A stretch of DNA of 64,000 nt from Bursaphelenchus xylophilus (lineage: Eukaryota > Nematoda > Chromadorea > Rhabditida > Aphelenchoididae): assembly GCA_904066235.2 (NCBI GenBank), contig CAJFCV020000003.1, forward strand, positions 1,364,001 to 1,428,000. Direction: 5' to 3'. Positions 33,586 to 44,519 of the stretch are shown in pieces. Numbering within the stretch: the stretch's first letter is position 1; every line of letters begins with the position of its first letter. Made by a program: the position numbers and the translations under genes. The notes under the pieces were generated by a model, which did not search any database, was not told the origin of the DNA, and saw nothing but the letters and a program-made list of their open reading frames with translations.

Positions 33586-34270
33586 CAGGGGAAGTACTCC
33601 AAGTGGGACGCTCAGATTTGGATGAAACTTGGCACAAATTTAGTATAATTTTTTCTAAGATATATAGTCGCCGCAAAAAGTCTTTGGAATTTTCTGCGAC
33701 TCTGCACTGTGCATGAACCCAAAAAGTGCTTTTGCACAGTGCATCCGACCCGAAAAGTGCTTTTGCACTGTGCAATTTCGTTGATTTTGCCTTATTGTCG
33801 CGCGCGATTCCCATTTTTCTCAGCGACAAATCGACATTTCGGGGTGCGACGGGATTTGGGTGCCGCGAAAAATTCCAAAGACTTTTTGCGGCGACTAGTA
33901 TGCGAGAATCCTAGCTCGCGCTTTGCAGAAACAACCGAGATTTTTAGATCGAAAGTCGGCGAAAATTTAGGACTTTTTGCCGAATTTCGGCACGAAAAGT
34001 TTCATGCCTATTTCAGCCGTAAAGGATAATGTTTCTACAAAAAAACAAATTTTTCCGCACAAAACTGCCAAAGTTATGGCCAAAAAACGGTTTTCTCTCT
34101 GACCGCCCTCCACGTTTAGTGTGCTCTCTCGGCTGCAAAAATCGTTCGATATCTCGGCGGCGCCCGCAAAGCGCGAGCTTAAACGTTCAGGAATTGATAT
34201 TTAGTCCATACCCGACGTGTGTGAAAAATTTAAAGAAAATCTGAGCGTCGCACTTGGAGTACTTCCCCTA
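33586..34270. mobile_element. CAGGGGAAGTAC MITE interrupted by a second hairpin
   Basis: Ends CAGGGGAAGTACTCCAAGTG and CACTTGGAGTACTTCCCCTA are flanked by TTA on both sides. The element is 685 rather than about 450 bases because another hairpin is inserted at 33669-33895. The host sequence on both sides matches an uninterrupted copy at 24330-24385. Confidence 0.85.
33669..33895. repeat. GTCGCCGCAAAAAGTCTTTGG hairpin nested in a MITE
   Basis: Inverse ends GTCGCCGCAAAAAGTCTTTG and CAAAGACTTTTTGCGGCGAC are bordered by TA. The interior carries three GCACTGTGC or GCACAGTGC palindromes. It interrupts the block that reads GACATATGCGAGAATCC in other copies. Confidence 0.7.
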
Positions 34271-34350
34271 TTAGATAGGAACTAGAATAGAGACCTCGAA
34301 TCCACTTGCAACTCATGACACTTCGGACCAAATCGAGAAAACGGACAGTG

Positions 34351-34356
34351 TTTATT
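34351..34356 (-). promoter_or_regulatory. Polyadenylation signal of chemoreceptor C
   Basis: AATAAA on the minus strand, about 35 bases after the stop codon of gene C. Confidence 0.6.
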
Positions 34357-34387
34357 CGCAGTTCAAAGCCTTAAATTAACCGGCATT

Positions 34388-36951
34388 TTATTTGGCAGCA
34401 GGCGGCGCAATCTCCGTAATCCCGATCGCTGAGACGTGGCTCGATCTGCTACTCCGCCAAAACGGAAAAACCCGTTGACGGAATGAGCCAATGAACCAGA
34501 TCGTGCAGATGGGGCTGGCGGACGGCAGCCACGCCATCATCGACGACACGACAATGCCAATTCGGTGATCGCTGAGGCGCAGAAGAAGGGTTGAGGTCAT
34601 TCCCAGAATTGGGAATAAGCCGGTGAAAAGTGGAACCAGCGCCTGAAAAATGGGAACTTTTAGACGATGGCGGATATACCAAACGTTCAAAAAAGACAGG
34701 CATACCTGTGACAACAACATTTTGTTCATTCCTCTTTGCATTTCCAGCGTTTTTGCCGACATTAAGTGCCTCCTTTCGGCCAACTTTTTCATTATTCGAT
34801 GACTCAAGATGAAGATGGAAATGTACTCGGCAGTGACGTACAGACTCGCGGATATTACGAATGTCAGCGAGTAGGGGTTTTCCTGAAATCGAAGATTATG
34901 AAATTCTAGAATAGACAGGTGATATATCCCTCGGGACATATAAATCTTTGTGCTTCCAGAAAATATGTCACGATGACATATCTCTAAACTGTGCCAGCGA
35001 TGTAAACAATGGCTGTGTATGGCTAGGAAAATATCCTAGATCATGCCAAAAAATTTTTGAGCATTGCAAAGGGATTTTGTGCACGATGCAGCTATAAATC
35101 ATTGTATGTCCAGAAAATGTGTCACGATGACATTGATTTAAAATGTGCCAGTGATATAAACAATGGCTGTGTATGGCTAGGACTACTCTCTAGAGCATGT
35201 AAAAAATTTTCGGATATTGAAAAAGTTTGGAGCGGAAAAATCTCAAAAATCCAGAAAATCCGTCATCCAAATTGCGCATTGCAAAAGTTTTGAGCCTAAA
35301 TTTTATTGTGGGCACTCTACGGCGTACTCCTAGTCATATACACTAAATACAACCGTTGCTTATGCCACAGATACATTTTAAACAGGTGTCATCATGACAC
35401 ATTTTCTGGACTCTCAAAGATTTTCAAATCCCGAGCCATTTATACACGCTTACAATAGTCCCCACGATAAAAGTCATTCTTCGACCATTCTCCCGCCACA
35501 TTGACTCGTTCAGAAACGCAAATGACGGCTTGTAATCGATCGCTTTGGGGGATAAATGCACGAATCCCAGCGTCATGAAGACTGCATCCCATGCCGCCAG
35601 CACGTAAGCGATCAGAACCCACAGAAGAACTTGATGTGATTCCACGTTTCTTTCGCTGAAAAAAAGTAGAATACGCAGATAACAGAGGAAGAGGCTCGCA
35701 AGGGAAGTGTAAGATTTCGAGTTTTTTTATTGCTTTGTTTTACAACGATTGTTTGTTGTTTGGCAAAGTGCATATATTCATTCGAAAGAGCTCTTTCCCC
35801 TCTACAAAAGTGTGTTTTTAGATTTTTTTGAAACTTTGATTTTTCATTATTTTTTGGGCTCAAAAGTGAACCATCTAGGAGACAAAAATTTTGCGTTTTC
35901 GACAACTGCTTTTTCGCCGAGCAGTACGTGGACACAAACAGCGCTTTGGTACGAATCTTCATGGGAGGTGGGAAATAGTGTCCGTACGTCAATATGAAGC
36001 AAAGTGTTGACTGTCTCCTGCAGTGGGCGGCTCCACAGGGACAGTCAAAATACACATGGTGCATTGGGAAATGCTTGAAAAGAACGCCACGGTCAACAAG
36101 GGGCTCTATGATGCCCAGCTATACTTTTGCCAAACAACAAACAATCCTTGCAAAACAAAGCAGAAAAGAAACTCGGCGAACTTAGTCCCCGGCTGTCACG
36201 ATTCCGTGAAGAATTCCCAGAAATTAGCATAAACGCGAATATTTTGATATAAATGTAATGGATCGACCGCTTTTCGGCCAGACTTTTTTCCGTGGTGAAT
36301 AAATAATTTGTGATCATTTGGAAGTTCCTTGGTGATAAGAGCGGTGGTGGAAACTATTTGGAATCAACAGCGTGAGTCCACCTTTTCTTGCTAGAGTTAG
36401 GTAGGGACTACTAGTAGTAGCGGGCGAGTCAAGCGGGCCTTACATCACGACTCATAGTCAAGTCTTGACACGACCTAATACAATAGTAGTAATCGCGTGC
36501 GCGGCAAAACCCGCCGTACAAAGTGGTCCGAAAAAAACTCACAGACACACCACGTAGTATCGGTACAAAAAGTCGAGCGGTATCGTCAAGAACCCAATCC
36601 CAACTCCCATAGCATACAACAGCAACAAATGGTAGTGGTAATTTATCGGCAGATGTCGAAGCGGGCCGGTCGCTATAAAAATGTTCACTCCATCGGCGAA
36701 TTGGAACATCTGCAACGGAGATGCGGCTTATAAACGCTGGCTAGCAATTTCCTGTAACTTACCGGCTGACTGAGCGCCATCAGAAGTTTTGCGAGAAGTT
36801 CGGAGGAGGCGTTCAGGACGATGAGTTTGCGGTAAAACTTTAAAAATGACCCGTTTTCGGTCAACGCCAACCTCATCAGTGTGAGGTTCAGTACGATGGA
36901 GGTGAGGACTGCCAGAACTTCGTTGAGATGGTGGAATTCCATCAGATCCAT
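34388..36951 (-). CDS. Nematode seven-transmembrane chemoreceptor (gene C of three)
   Basis: The most divergent of the three paralogous predicted chemosensory receptors, at 329 residues. There are five exons: 36763-36951, 36543-36709, 35454-35655, 34706-34882 and 34388-34642. The intron positions of genes A and B are all kept in phase 0. One further intron (35656-36542, phase 2) splits what is exon 2 in the others, so it was gained here or lost in A and B. Motifs are FYRKLIVLNA, PLDFLYRYYVVC, HLMSAKTLEMQRGMNK and SPICTIWFIG. The intron between exons 4 and 5 (34643-34705) is 63 bases with no in-frame stop, so retention would add 21 residues. TTTTTTTCAG directly precedes CCATGG at the start codon, indicating spliced-leader addition or a 5' intron. 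The tail is longer than in A and B. Confidence 0.85.
34939..35411. repeat. CCAGAAAATGTGTCACGATGACA repeat in an intron of chemoreceptor C
   Basis: Two direct copies (from about 34948 and 35095) share AAACAATGGCTGTGTATGGC, and an inverted piece at 35370-35411 reads GTCATCATGACACATTTTCT. Together they fill the 0.57-kb intron. Confidence 0.6.
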
Positions 36952-37136
36952 GGCTGAAAAAAAGTGATAAATGAAAAGGAGAGAACGGCAAAAGAAAGGT
37001 TCATGAAATCATGAAGACGTATGGGAGTGTGTGAAGACACTCTCAGGTCTTTGCTATGATCACAGCATCTATCAGTCTGTCGGGAAAGTAATGAGCACAA
37101 TGTCGCATCCAGAATCGCATACGAGAAAACGAATTA

Positions 37137-37383
37137 CAGTGGCGGACTTGATCCATTGGCCAAAAACGTACCACTTTGCATGCGGGAAGCATCAAAAATG
37201 CGGCAAAGTACCTCCCTTTGCAAGAGAAAAAACTTCAATTTCAAAATCCCACTCTTTTTGTGTGAGAAACCGCGCGCAGTTCAAAACGGAGTTTTTTAGT
37301 TGGAGAGGGAGCCATTTTGACACATTTTTGGTACTTCCCGAATGTAAAATGATACGTTTTTTTTTTTTGGATCAGACCCACTG
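37137..37383. mobile_element. Tc1/mariner-like MITE
   Basis: CAGTGGCGGACTTGATCCAT to TTGGATCAGACCCACTG, with TA on both sides, 247 bases. A truncated TCAGTCTGTCGGG left half (37075-37135) abuts it. Confidence 0.8.
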
Positions 37384-37429
37384 TACATATCAAATCATTT
37401 TTTTGCTTCAAGACCGGTACATACAAGTA

Positions 37430-37787
37430 TGGCTGAAATTTTTTTTGCTTGCGCTTTGCAGACGCAGCCGAGTTATTCAACGATGGTTGGCGTGGAGAGA
37501 GTACACGAAAGACGGAGAGCGGTCCAAGAAGAAAACACTTTTTGCCCACAAGACTGATCGTTTCGCGCGGAAAAACTTGCTCTTTTGTCGAAACCTTACC
37601 CTCTAACGGAGAAATAGGCATGCAACTTTTAGTTCCGAAACTTGGTAAATCGTCCCAAATTTTGATCTACATATAAATCCCAGTTGTTTCTGCAAAGCGC
37701 GATGATTCTCGCATGCATTTTAGAAAAAATCAGCCTAAATTTGTGCCATTTCATCAAAAAGCGTCGCATCTGGGGTACTTCCCCTGC
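37430..37787. repeat. Decayed CAGGGGAAGTAC element, right half best preserved
   Basis: The right terminus reads AGCGTCGCATCTGGGGTACT then TCCCCTG. The left part has CTTGCGCTTTGCAGACGCAG but no terminus. Confidence 0.6.
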
Positions 37788-38269
37788 AATAGGCAAGAGA
37801 AAAATTTTTATGCCAGAATTCCTACAAAAGGTGCCACATTTTTTTATTTTCGACCGAAAAAAGCGAGATGTGAACACCGATTTGCGCTCTTTTTACTTTT
37901 TTTGTTTTATTTAATAAATTCAATAAAAACCAGAGCGCCCAGCAAAGCCAGTTGCACTCATTTATTAGATTTATTATAATGCGATAAATGGCATGGAGCA
38001 AGAAAGATTTTTGGTGAAAAGTGCAACGTGCAATTTTCATTTTTTGTTGGGCAGAATGGAAAAAATGCCGTTGGAAATACGAAATTATCCGTACATCATT
38101 TCGTACATAAATCCGAACGAAATTATGTACACTTTGTGTGAACCGGCATTACCCCGTAAAATATATACATCCAATAACTGTAGATGACACTTATCTACGT
38201 ATAACATACTTGGTATCAAACAAAATGGGGTTGTCTGAGGATTCAGGGAAAAAAGGATTTTAAGATTTA

Positions 38270-38718
38270 CAAGGGAAGTACCCCAAGCGCGACGCTCAGA
38301 TTTTCTCTAAATTTTGCACACACGTCGGGAATAGACTAAATATCAATTCCTGAAAGTTTTAGCTCGCGCTTTGCAGGCGCCGTCGAGATATCGGACGATT
38401 TATGCCGTCGAGAGAGCACGCTAAACGTGGAGAGCGGTCAGAGAGAAAAACGCTTTTTGACTATAACTTTGGCAGTTTCGTGAGGAAAAATTTGATTTTT
38501 TGAAGAAATATTATCCTTTACGGTAGAAATAGGCATGAAACTTTTCGTGCCGAAATTCGGCAAAAAGTCCTAAATTTTCGCCGACTTTCGATCTAAAAAT
38601 CTCGGCTGTTTCTGCAAAACGCGAGCTAGGATTCTCGCATATATTTTTGAAAAAATTACTCTAAATCTGTGCCAAGTTTCATCAAAATCTGAGCGTCGCG
38701 CTTGGGGTACTTCCCCTG
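38270..38718. mobile_element. CAGGGGAAGTAC hairpin MITE with perfect TTA duplication
   Basis: It is 449 bases long. CAAGGGAAGTACCCCAAGCG and CGCTTGGGGTACTTCCCCTG are inverse ends, with TTA directly outside both (38267-38269 and 38719-38721). A good reference copy for the family. Confidence 0.9.
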
Positions 38719-38879
38719 TTAGCCAAAAACTAAAGAAGTTTATAGCCAATTCAATCGGGCCACAAAGATGCCCCATCCTGTACTACTCGGCGCAAAACGT
38801 CCTGGGAATTTTTTGGTGCTCCGAACTTTGTCGCAATTTGAAAAATGGAAGTCACGCGCGACACAAGACAAAAAACAAA

Positions 38880-39125
38880 AACGCACTGTGCAAATGCTCT
38901 TTCGGGGTCGAATGCACTGTGCAATGCATCTTTTTTGGCAATTTTCGCTCTGTGCAAACCAGCAAAAATTTTTTTGCCTCAGTACCTTCCGTTTTTAGCG
39001 CTCGTACTGTACGAAAAAAGTCAAGCGAGCCACGGCCGAAAACAGCCTATTGCACGGTGCAAAAAGCAACAAACTGCACGGTGCAAAGAAAGTTTCTGTT
39101 TTTGCACAGTGCATGTCGCCGGTTT
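38880..39125. repeat. Cluster of GCACNGTGC palindromes
   Basis: At least five copies (CGCACTGTGCA, TGCACTGTGCA, TGCACGGTGCA twice, TGCACAGTGCA) lie within 240 bases, with AACAGCCTATTGCACGGTGC like that at 54.3 kb. Confidence 0.6.
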
Positions 39126-39567
39126 AAGTGAGTACTAGGGCAAGGTATTTGACGTCAAATTCATTATCTCCGGCATGCATATCTGTCATTCGATATGCGA
39201 ATAAATCGACTGCGATATAAAAAAATTAAACCATAGTAATGGTCTCTACACAAAGTACAATGGCTTTAGAGCCGTCATTAAAAGCAATATGTTATGATGT
39301 CGGGTAAGACATCATAACATATTGGTTATACTTAATGAATCGACTTACAAGGCTTACAAATTTTCCGTAATTGGTAGGCATTCTCAGAGTGCTAATTTTA
39401 TTCAGCGGTTGTTGAACTGAATTGAAAATATGCTCGAAATGAGCGAATAGAGAAATTATTATTTATGTATATACGATAAAGAAGTGCAGCATGAAAAACA
39501 AGAGGAAATACAGGATCCAAAGAAAAGAGAAAGGTCAACAAGGGGAGTTCTCCAATTGCCTATGCAC

Positions 39568-39715
39568 TTGGAGTACTTCCGGAATTGCGAAGCTCAGATT
39601 TTTTAAAATTTTGCACACACCCAGTGCATGGCCACGTATCAGCTCGTGAGAATTTTCGCTCACGCTTTGCCGAGATATTCAACGATCTTAGCGGCTGAGA
39701 GAGCACGCGAACGCA
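39568..39715. repeat. Fragment of the CAGGGGAAGTAC family
   Basis: The inverse terminus GCACTTGGAGTACTTCCGG is followed by GCTCACGCTTTGCCGAGATA and AACGATCTTAGCGGC. Confidence 0.5.
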
Positions 39716-40148
39716 TCTTTCCTGTTCCATGCCATTTATAACATTGTAATAAACCGCAATCGACCGCGATGTGGATTCGGGAGGAAAGAAAGATCATTTT
39801 GGAAGTCAGAGCGTTCGGCCGTCAGAGCGTGTGGAGAATTGATAGAGTATAAAATTTGCGCCAAGTTTCGTCAATGACAATTTATCCTCGACTGTGAGCG
39901 TCGAGGATAAATTGTCCAAACTTTTTACTTCCCTTGTAAATTGCATGCTTGATGACTCATTCGCGCTATGCATATCAGCCGTTATACGAATGCCGAATGG
40001 CTTGCGCAATGAGTGATTTATTGCCCGCTCTCTCGAGGCGCCGCTGGAAATTTGTTTCGAAATAAAAGATGTTCTCGCCAATTTTTGGCCATTGTTGTGG
40101 CCAAGGAAACTCCAGTTTAAATTTTTGGCGGTCCTATCATTATTATAT

Positions 40149-40447
40149 AAGTCTGTCGGGAAAATAATGTGGATTTTTTGCGCCTTGAAATCGCCGATAA
40201 TCGTTTCCTGAGCGACCGCTACGAGCCGTGAGATGTTGCTGCAATAATTCCACATTATCTTCCCGACAAGCTGAAATAAAAAATTATTTCCTAGGGTCTA
40301 ATCAGTCTGTCGGGAAAATAATGCGCTGTCGCTGCACCAATCGCGTTGCTGAAGTGAAAAACAATTTGATTTTCACACAATTCGTTCTTCCGGTGGCGAT
40401 GCGATTTTCGATGCAACTGAGTGCTCATTATTTCCCCGACAGACCGA
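40149..40447. repeat. Two adjacent TCAGTCTGTCGGG elements of different subfamilies
   Basis: A short TGGATTTGTCGC-type copy occupies 40149-40274 and an AGCAC-type copy occupies 40302-40447; each has both termini. Confidence 0.75.
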
Positions 40448-41207
40448 TATCCAGAAAAGGACAAACAACCAAAACCGTACGTCTGGCGCTAACGCGAGGT
40501 CAACAGACGTCCGTCCTCATCGCGCATTTCCTTTTTGGGATCGTTTTTGGGCTTTACAGATTCAGGAATCTCGTTGGGTTGCTTTAAACTTTTATTAACT
40601 CGTTTTTCAACAGTTATGTTTCAAGAAAATCTTTTTTCCCAACCGTTCTCTATTTGTAAATGCTGTGTTTTTCTTCACATCCCAATTGCCAAGGGAGCAT
40701 CCGAAAATTTCAACAACTCTCTTCTAGATGATGGATGTCCCGTTGTGGGGTGCTAAAAAGGCATGTCAAAAATATTTTTTTTAAACATTACAATGGAACC
40801 GTGATATGTATGGCCTAGCGTAAAATCACTTTCGGCCTCTTCCTGGTCAATCTGTCTTGACCTTCGACCTCTGAATTTTCGTACAACAAATCGCTAGAGT
40901 CAAGAATTGTATTCGTCGAAACAAAAAGGGTTTCGTGTTGCGCCGGTTGACATGTCCAAAAAATCTTTTATTGTGGCCTTGAAATCGACGATTAATATTG
41001 TTTTATCGGCCTGTCGGGAAAATAAAGTGGATTTTTTGCGTCTCGGAATTGCTCATTATCGCTTTGCGACGACTAGTCGGAGATTTGGTGTGCGGCTGCG
41101 ACAAGGCGACCCCAGGCGTGTCTAGTGGGCCGGGCTTTGGCTCGGCAGCCATGTCTGATTTTTTTAGGCCCGATGAAAAGTCAGTCCCCCCCCCCCCAAA
41201 TTTTTAA

Positions 41208-41668
41208 CAAGAAAAAGTAGTTTTGTGGGGCATGGAGTTCCAGGTCGAGACACATATCAAAAAAATCGCAAAATTTTTCTGATTCAGAATATGCAAAAAT
41301 TAGCTGCCTAATTGTGGTTAGTAAGGGCGAAAAAACCCTCAGAACTTTTCTTGCAACACCACGTAAGTGCCCCTTTTTTACATTGTTACTAATATTTTAA
41401 TACCTTGAAAGGTGGAATATTTTAATCAAATTTGACATCTTAAGGCTTGAAAAGATGCCAGGGTTTACTTCAGCTCCAAACAAAGCTTTTGAATTAGTAA
41501 ACTTGGTCAAAAAGAGGCAGTTGCGTGGTGTTGCAAGAAAATTTCTGAGCCGTTATAAACCTAAATTAGGCAGCTAATTTTTACATATTCTGAATCAGTA
41601 AGATTTTGCGATTTTTTTGATATATCTCTCGACCTGTAACTCCATATCCCATAGAGGTACTTTGCTTG
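41208..41668. mobile_element. CAAGGAAAGTACCTC-type long hairpin MITE with TAA duplication
   Basis: It is 461 bases long, folding back along nearly its whole length. Ends CAAGAAAAAGTAG and CTACTTTGCTTG-like GTACTTTGCTTG are flanked by TAA on both sides. The axis falls at a TTAA near 41430. The same family is interrupted at its axis at 61448-62200. Confidence 0.85.
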
Positions 41669-42199
41669 TAAAATACGCTGTCTCCCATTCTCCGAAAACA
41701 CAACAAATTCCTCGCTAATTTCATTTCCCATTACCCAAAGATCAAAGAGAATTTCGCCGCCATTTCAATGCTTGTTTCAATTAATTACCATGACTTCAAA
41801 TTTCATCTTTTCTCGTTTCGAAAACTCAAAAATAAGTTCCTTGTCAAAGCCGGTTGAAGAATATTCTCGCGCAATTTAATCGGATGCCAATTTTTCTTTC
41901 GGCCCCCCGAATTTTTTTTTGCGTTTTTCTTTTTGATTCGGCCGCAAATTTTTGCGCAATGCGTTTTTGGGTCCGCCTAACGAAGCGGTTTTTGGAGCGA
42001 TTTGGGGACAAAACTTTTTTGAGGCGAATAAAGGGAGTCTAATTTTGGGCCAACGATGAAATAAATTTTCGAATTTTGAAAGAAATTTGAATATCAATCT
42101 GTCGGGAAAATAATGAACACTCTTGCTTTTATGGAAAATGCCTGAGGCGATTGACTTGAAATTTGATATATATGTTCTAAGTAGGCTAACAGTAATATA

Positions 42200-42342
42200 T
42201 CAGTCTGTCGGGAAAATAATGAACACTCTGTCGCATCGCCGCCAAGAAAATGAATTGTGTTGCGGCAAAACCAAATTGCTTTTCGCTTCAGCGACGCGAT
42301 TGGCGCAGCGACAGAGTGCTCATTATTTTCCCGACAGACTGA
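42200..42342. repeat. TCAGTCTGTCGGG hairpin element, near-perfect AGCAC-type copy
   Basis: Both ends are intact (TCAGTCTGTCGGGAAAATAA and the inverse) with TA outside each. The arms pair well, with GCTCATTATTTTCCC against GGGAAAATAATGAACAC. Confidence 0.85.
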
Positions 42343-42344
42343 TA

Positions 42345-42562
42345 AATCTGCACACACTTTAACCATAGGTCATATATTAATTCTCCAAAATTTTAGCTCA
42401 CGTTTTTGCAGGCACGAGATATTGAAGGTGTTTTGCGGCCGAGAGAGTGCGCAAAACGCGGAGCGCAGCCAGAGAAAGACACTTTTTGGCCATAACTTTG
42501 CTAGTTTCATACGGAAAAAATAGCTTTTTTGTGGAAGCATTACTCTCTACAGTAGAAATAGA
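42345..42562. repeat. Fragment of the CAGGGGAAGTAC family
   Basis: CACACACTTTAACCATAGGT, GATATTGAAGGTGTTTTGCG, GCCGAGAGAGTGCGCAAAAC and ACAGTAGAAATAG blocks lie between two TCAGTCTG elements. Confidence 0.55.
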
Positions 42563-42579
42563 AAACTTCTTATTGATTA

Positions 42580-42727
42580 CCACTCTGTCGGGAAAATAAT
42601 GTGGATTTTTCACAGCAGCAAAATGCCTCGTGCACCAATTTTCGGCCGCTGCTAGCCGTCGCAAAGCGTTGATGGGCGATTCGGGAAAATAATGCGGCAA
42701 AACCACATTATTTTCCCGACAGACTGA
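42580..42727. repeat. TCAGTCTGTCGGG hairpin element
   Basis: A TGGATTTGTCGC-subfamily copy with CTAGCCGTCGCAAAGCGTTG. The next 100 bases duplicate 11437-11540. Confidence 0.75.
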
Positions 42728-43390
42728 TAAAAGACAAGAATCTTCCATTTTCATCCTCGACATGACAAATTATCCAAATTTTTGACCCACTCCAACCCCC
42801 TGAACCAGCGGAAATTTGTTTGACTTCTGAAACCCCATTATTTTCCCGACAGACTGATATTCGTAGCATATGTGCGGAATTTGAAAAAGAGTTATTATGA
42901 TTTTTGTTATTTTTTTCCTAACAATAAACCTTTTTTTACATCCCAAAAAAGTCGCATTTTTATCCCTAATCTCCCCCAAACTTCTTTTTTTCCAAACTTT
43001 TCCCTCTATTACCGCATAAAATGTCCCTCATAACAGTTACCAGCCCGTGTTTTTACTGTTCTCTCCACCTCTTTTATTACCCTTGTAACCCTTTTTTCGC
43101 GCGTTGTATTTGAACTGGATCGGAAACGCGTGTAAACGGCCCTTACCCCATACTCTCTTACGGACCGAAGGGATTTGTTTTTTTTTACGGTCGCGTGTCA
43201 GTTTGGGAGTCGATTTGGGGTATCTAAAGAAATGAAATTTTTGAGAATTTCGGGCAAGTTAGAGGAGTAAATTTAGGGGAATTTGGTGGTATATTATACG
43301 AAGTCTTTGCCCCTTTATTTGCAGACGAGAAGCTTTGGAAAAAGAGGAGAGACTGGCAGAAAAAAAAATTTGGAAAATAATGTGGAGTTT

Positions 43391-43858
43391 TCAGTGAGTC
43401 GGGAAAATAATGGGGATTCATTAACCTGTCGGGAAAATAATAGGGATTTGTTTTTTTTTTTAAATGTCTTCGCAGTCGCGCACCAAACATCCAGCTAGCC
43501 GTCGCAAAGCGACAATGGGCGATTTCAAGGCGCAACGAATTCGCATTACTTTCCCGACAGATTGATACACGTCGCGGGCGCGAAAATTCTCAAAAAAACT
43601 GTCGTGATTTTAAGCCCCAGGTAGTATTAGTTTGTCGGGAAAATAATGTGGATTTATCAGCCTGTCGGGAAAATAATGTGGATTTATCAGTCCGTCGGGA
43701 AAATAATGGGGATTTGTCAGTCTGTCGGGAAAATAATAGGGATTTGTTTTTTTTAAATGCCTTCGCAGTCGCGCACCAAACATCTAGCTAGCCGTCGCAA
43801 AGCGACAATGGGCGATTTCAAGGCGCAGCGAATTCGCATTACTTTCCCGACAGACTGA
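43391..43858. repeat. Tandemly multiplied TCAGTCTGTCGGG element ends
   Basis: Two copies of the same core (TCTAGCTAGCCGTCGCAAAG) and right end are each preceded by several head-to-tail left ends. Between 43629 and 43745 four units of TCAGTCTGTCGGGAAAATAA plus TGTGGATTTA follow each other at about 34-base spacing. Confidence 0.75.
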
Positions 43859-43970
43859 TACACGTCAATCCAGCGTAGCGCGAAGGTTCGTGTCTCTGGT
43901 ACAAAACGGGGACCGTGGCGGGCCCGAAAATTTTTAAAAAAACTATCGAGATTTTATGCCTCAAGTAGTA

Positions 43971-44127
43971 TCAGTTTGTCGGAAAAATAATGAGCACAAA
44001 GTCGCTGCGCCAATCGCGTCGCTGAACTGAAAAGCAATCTGGTTTTACCCCACCACAATTCATTTTCTCTCGGCTGCGATTCGATTTTTCCTGCGGCAGA
44101 GTGCTCATTATTTTCCCGACAAACCGA
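43971..44127. repeat. TCAGTCTGTCGGG hairpin element
   Basis: An AGCAC-subfamily copy with both ends (TCAGTTTGTCGGAAAAATAA; TTATTTTCCCGACAAACCGA) and TA on both sides. Confidence 0.8.
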
Positions 44128-44193
44128 TATAACGAATAATTATTTTGCCACATGCGATTTCCCGTATTTCAGTTAAGCTTCTTTATGTATATA

Positions 44194-44343
44194 CCAGTCT
44201 GTCGGATAAATAATGTGGATTTGTCGCATCAAAATATTTGGCTTGTCGCCGCGCAACAGATCTCCAGTCTCGGCAAGCCGTCGCAGAGCGATAATGACGA
44301 TTCTAAACCGCGACGAATCCACATTATTTTCCCGACAGACTGA
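44194..44343. repeat. TCAGTCTGTCGGG hairpin element
   Basis: A complete TGGATTTGTCGC-subfamily copy with GGCAAGCCGTCGCAGAGCGA in the core and TA outside both ends. Confidence 0.8.
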
Positions 44344-44519
44344 TATGTATGTACGTATGATAGTTTCTTATAGACAGCTGCAGTTTTATAAGTGTTGTTC
44401 GTTGTATAGAGAGACTTTTTTCCTCACTTCACTTCTTGCAGACCACCATGATAAAGAATCCACATTATTTTCCCGACAGAAGATTTTTGTAAAATACGAA
44501 AATTTTCAGATTAATATTT

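Noticed and set aside
35612..36064. 150-codon minus-strand open frame in a chemoreceptor C intron
   Set aside because: It crosses the acceptor and start of exon 35454-35655; the homologous receptor frame is different, so this is intron read-through.
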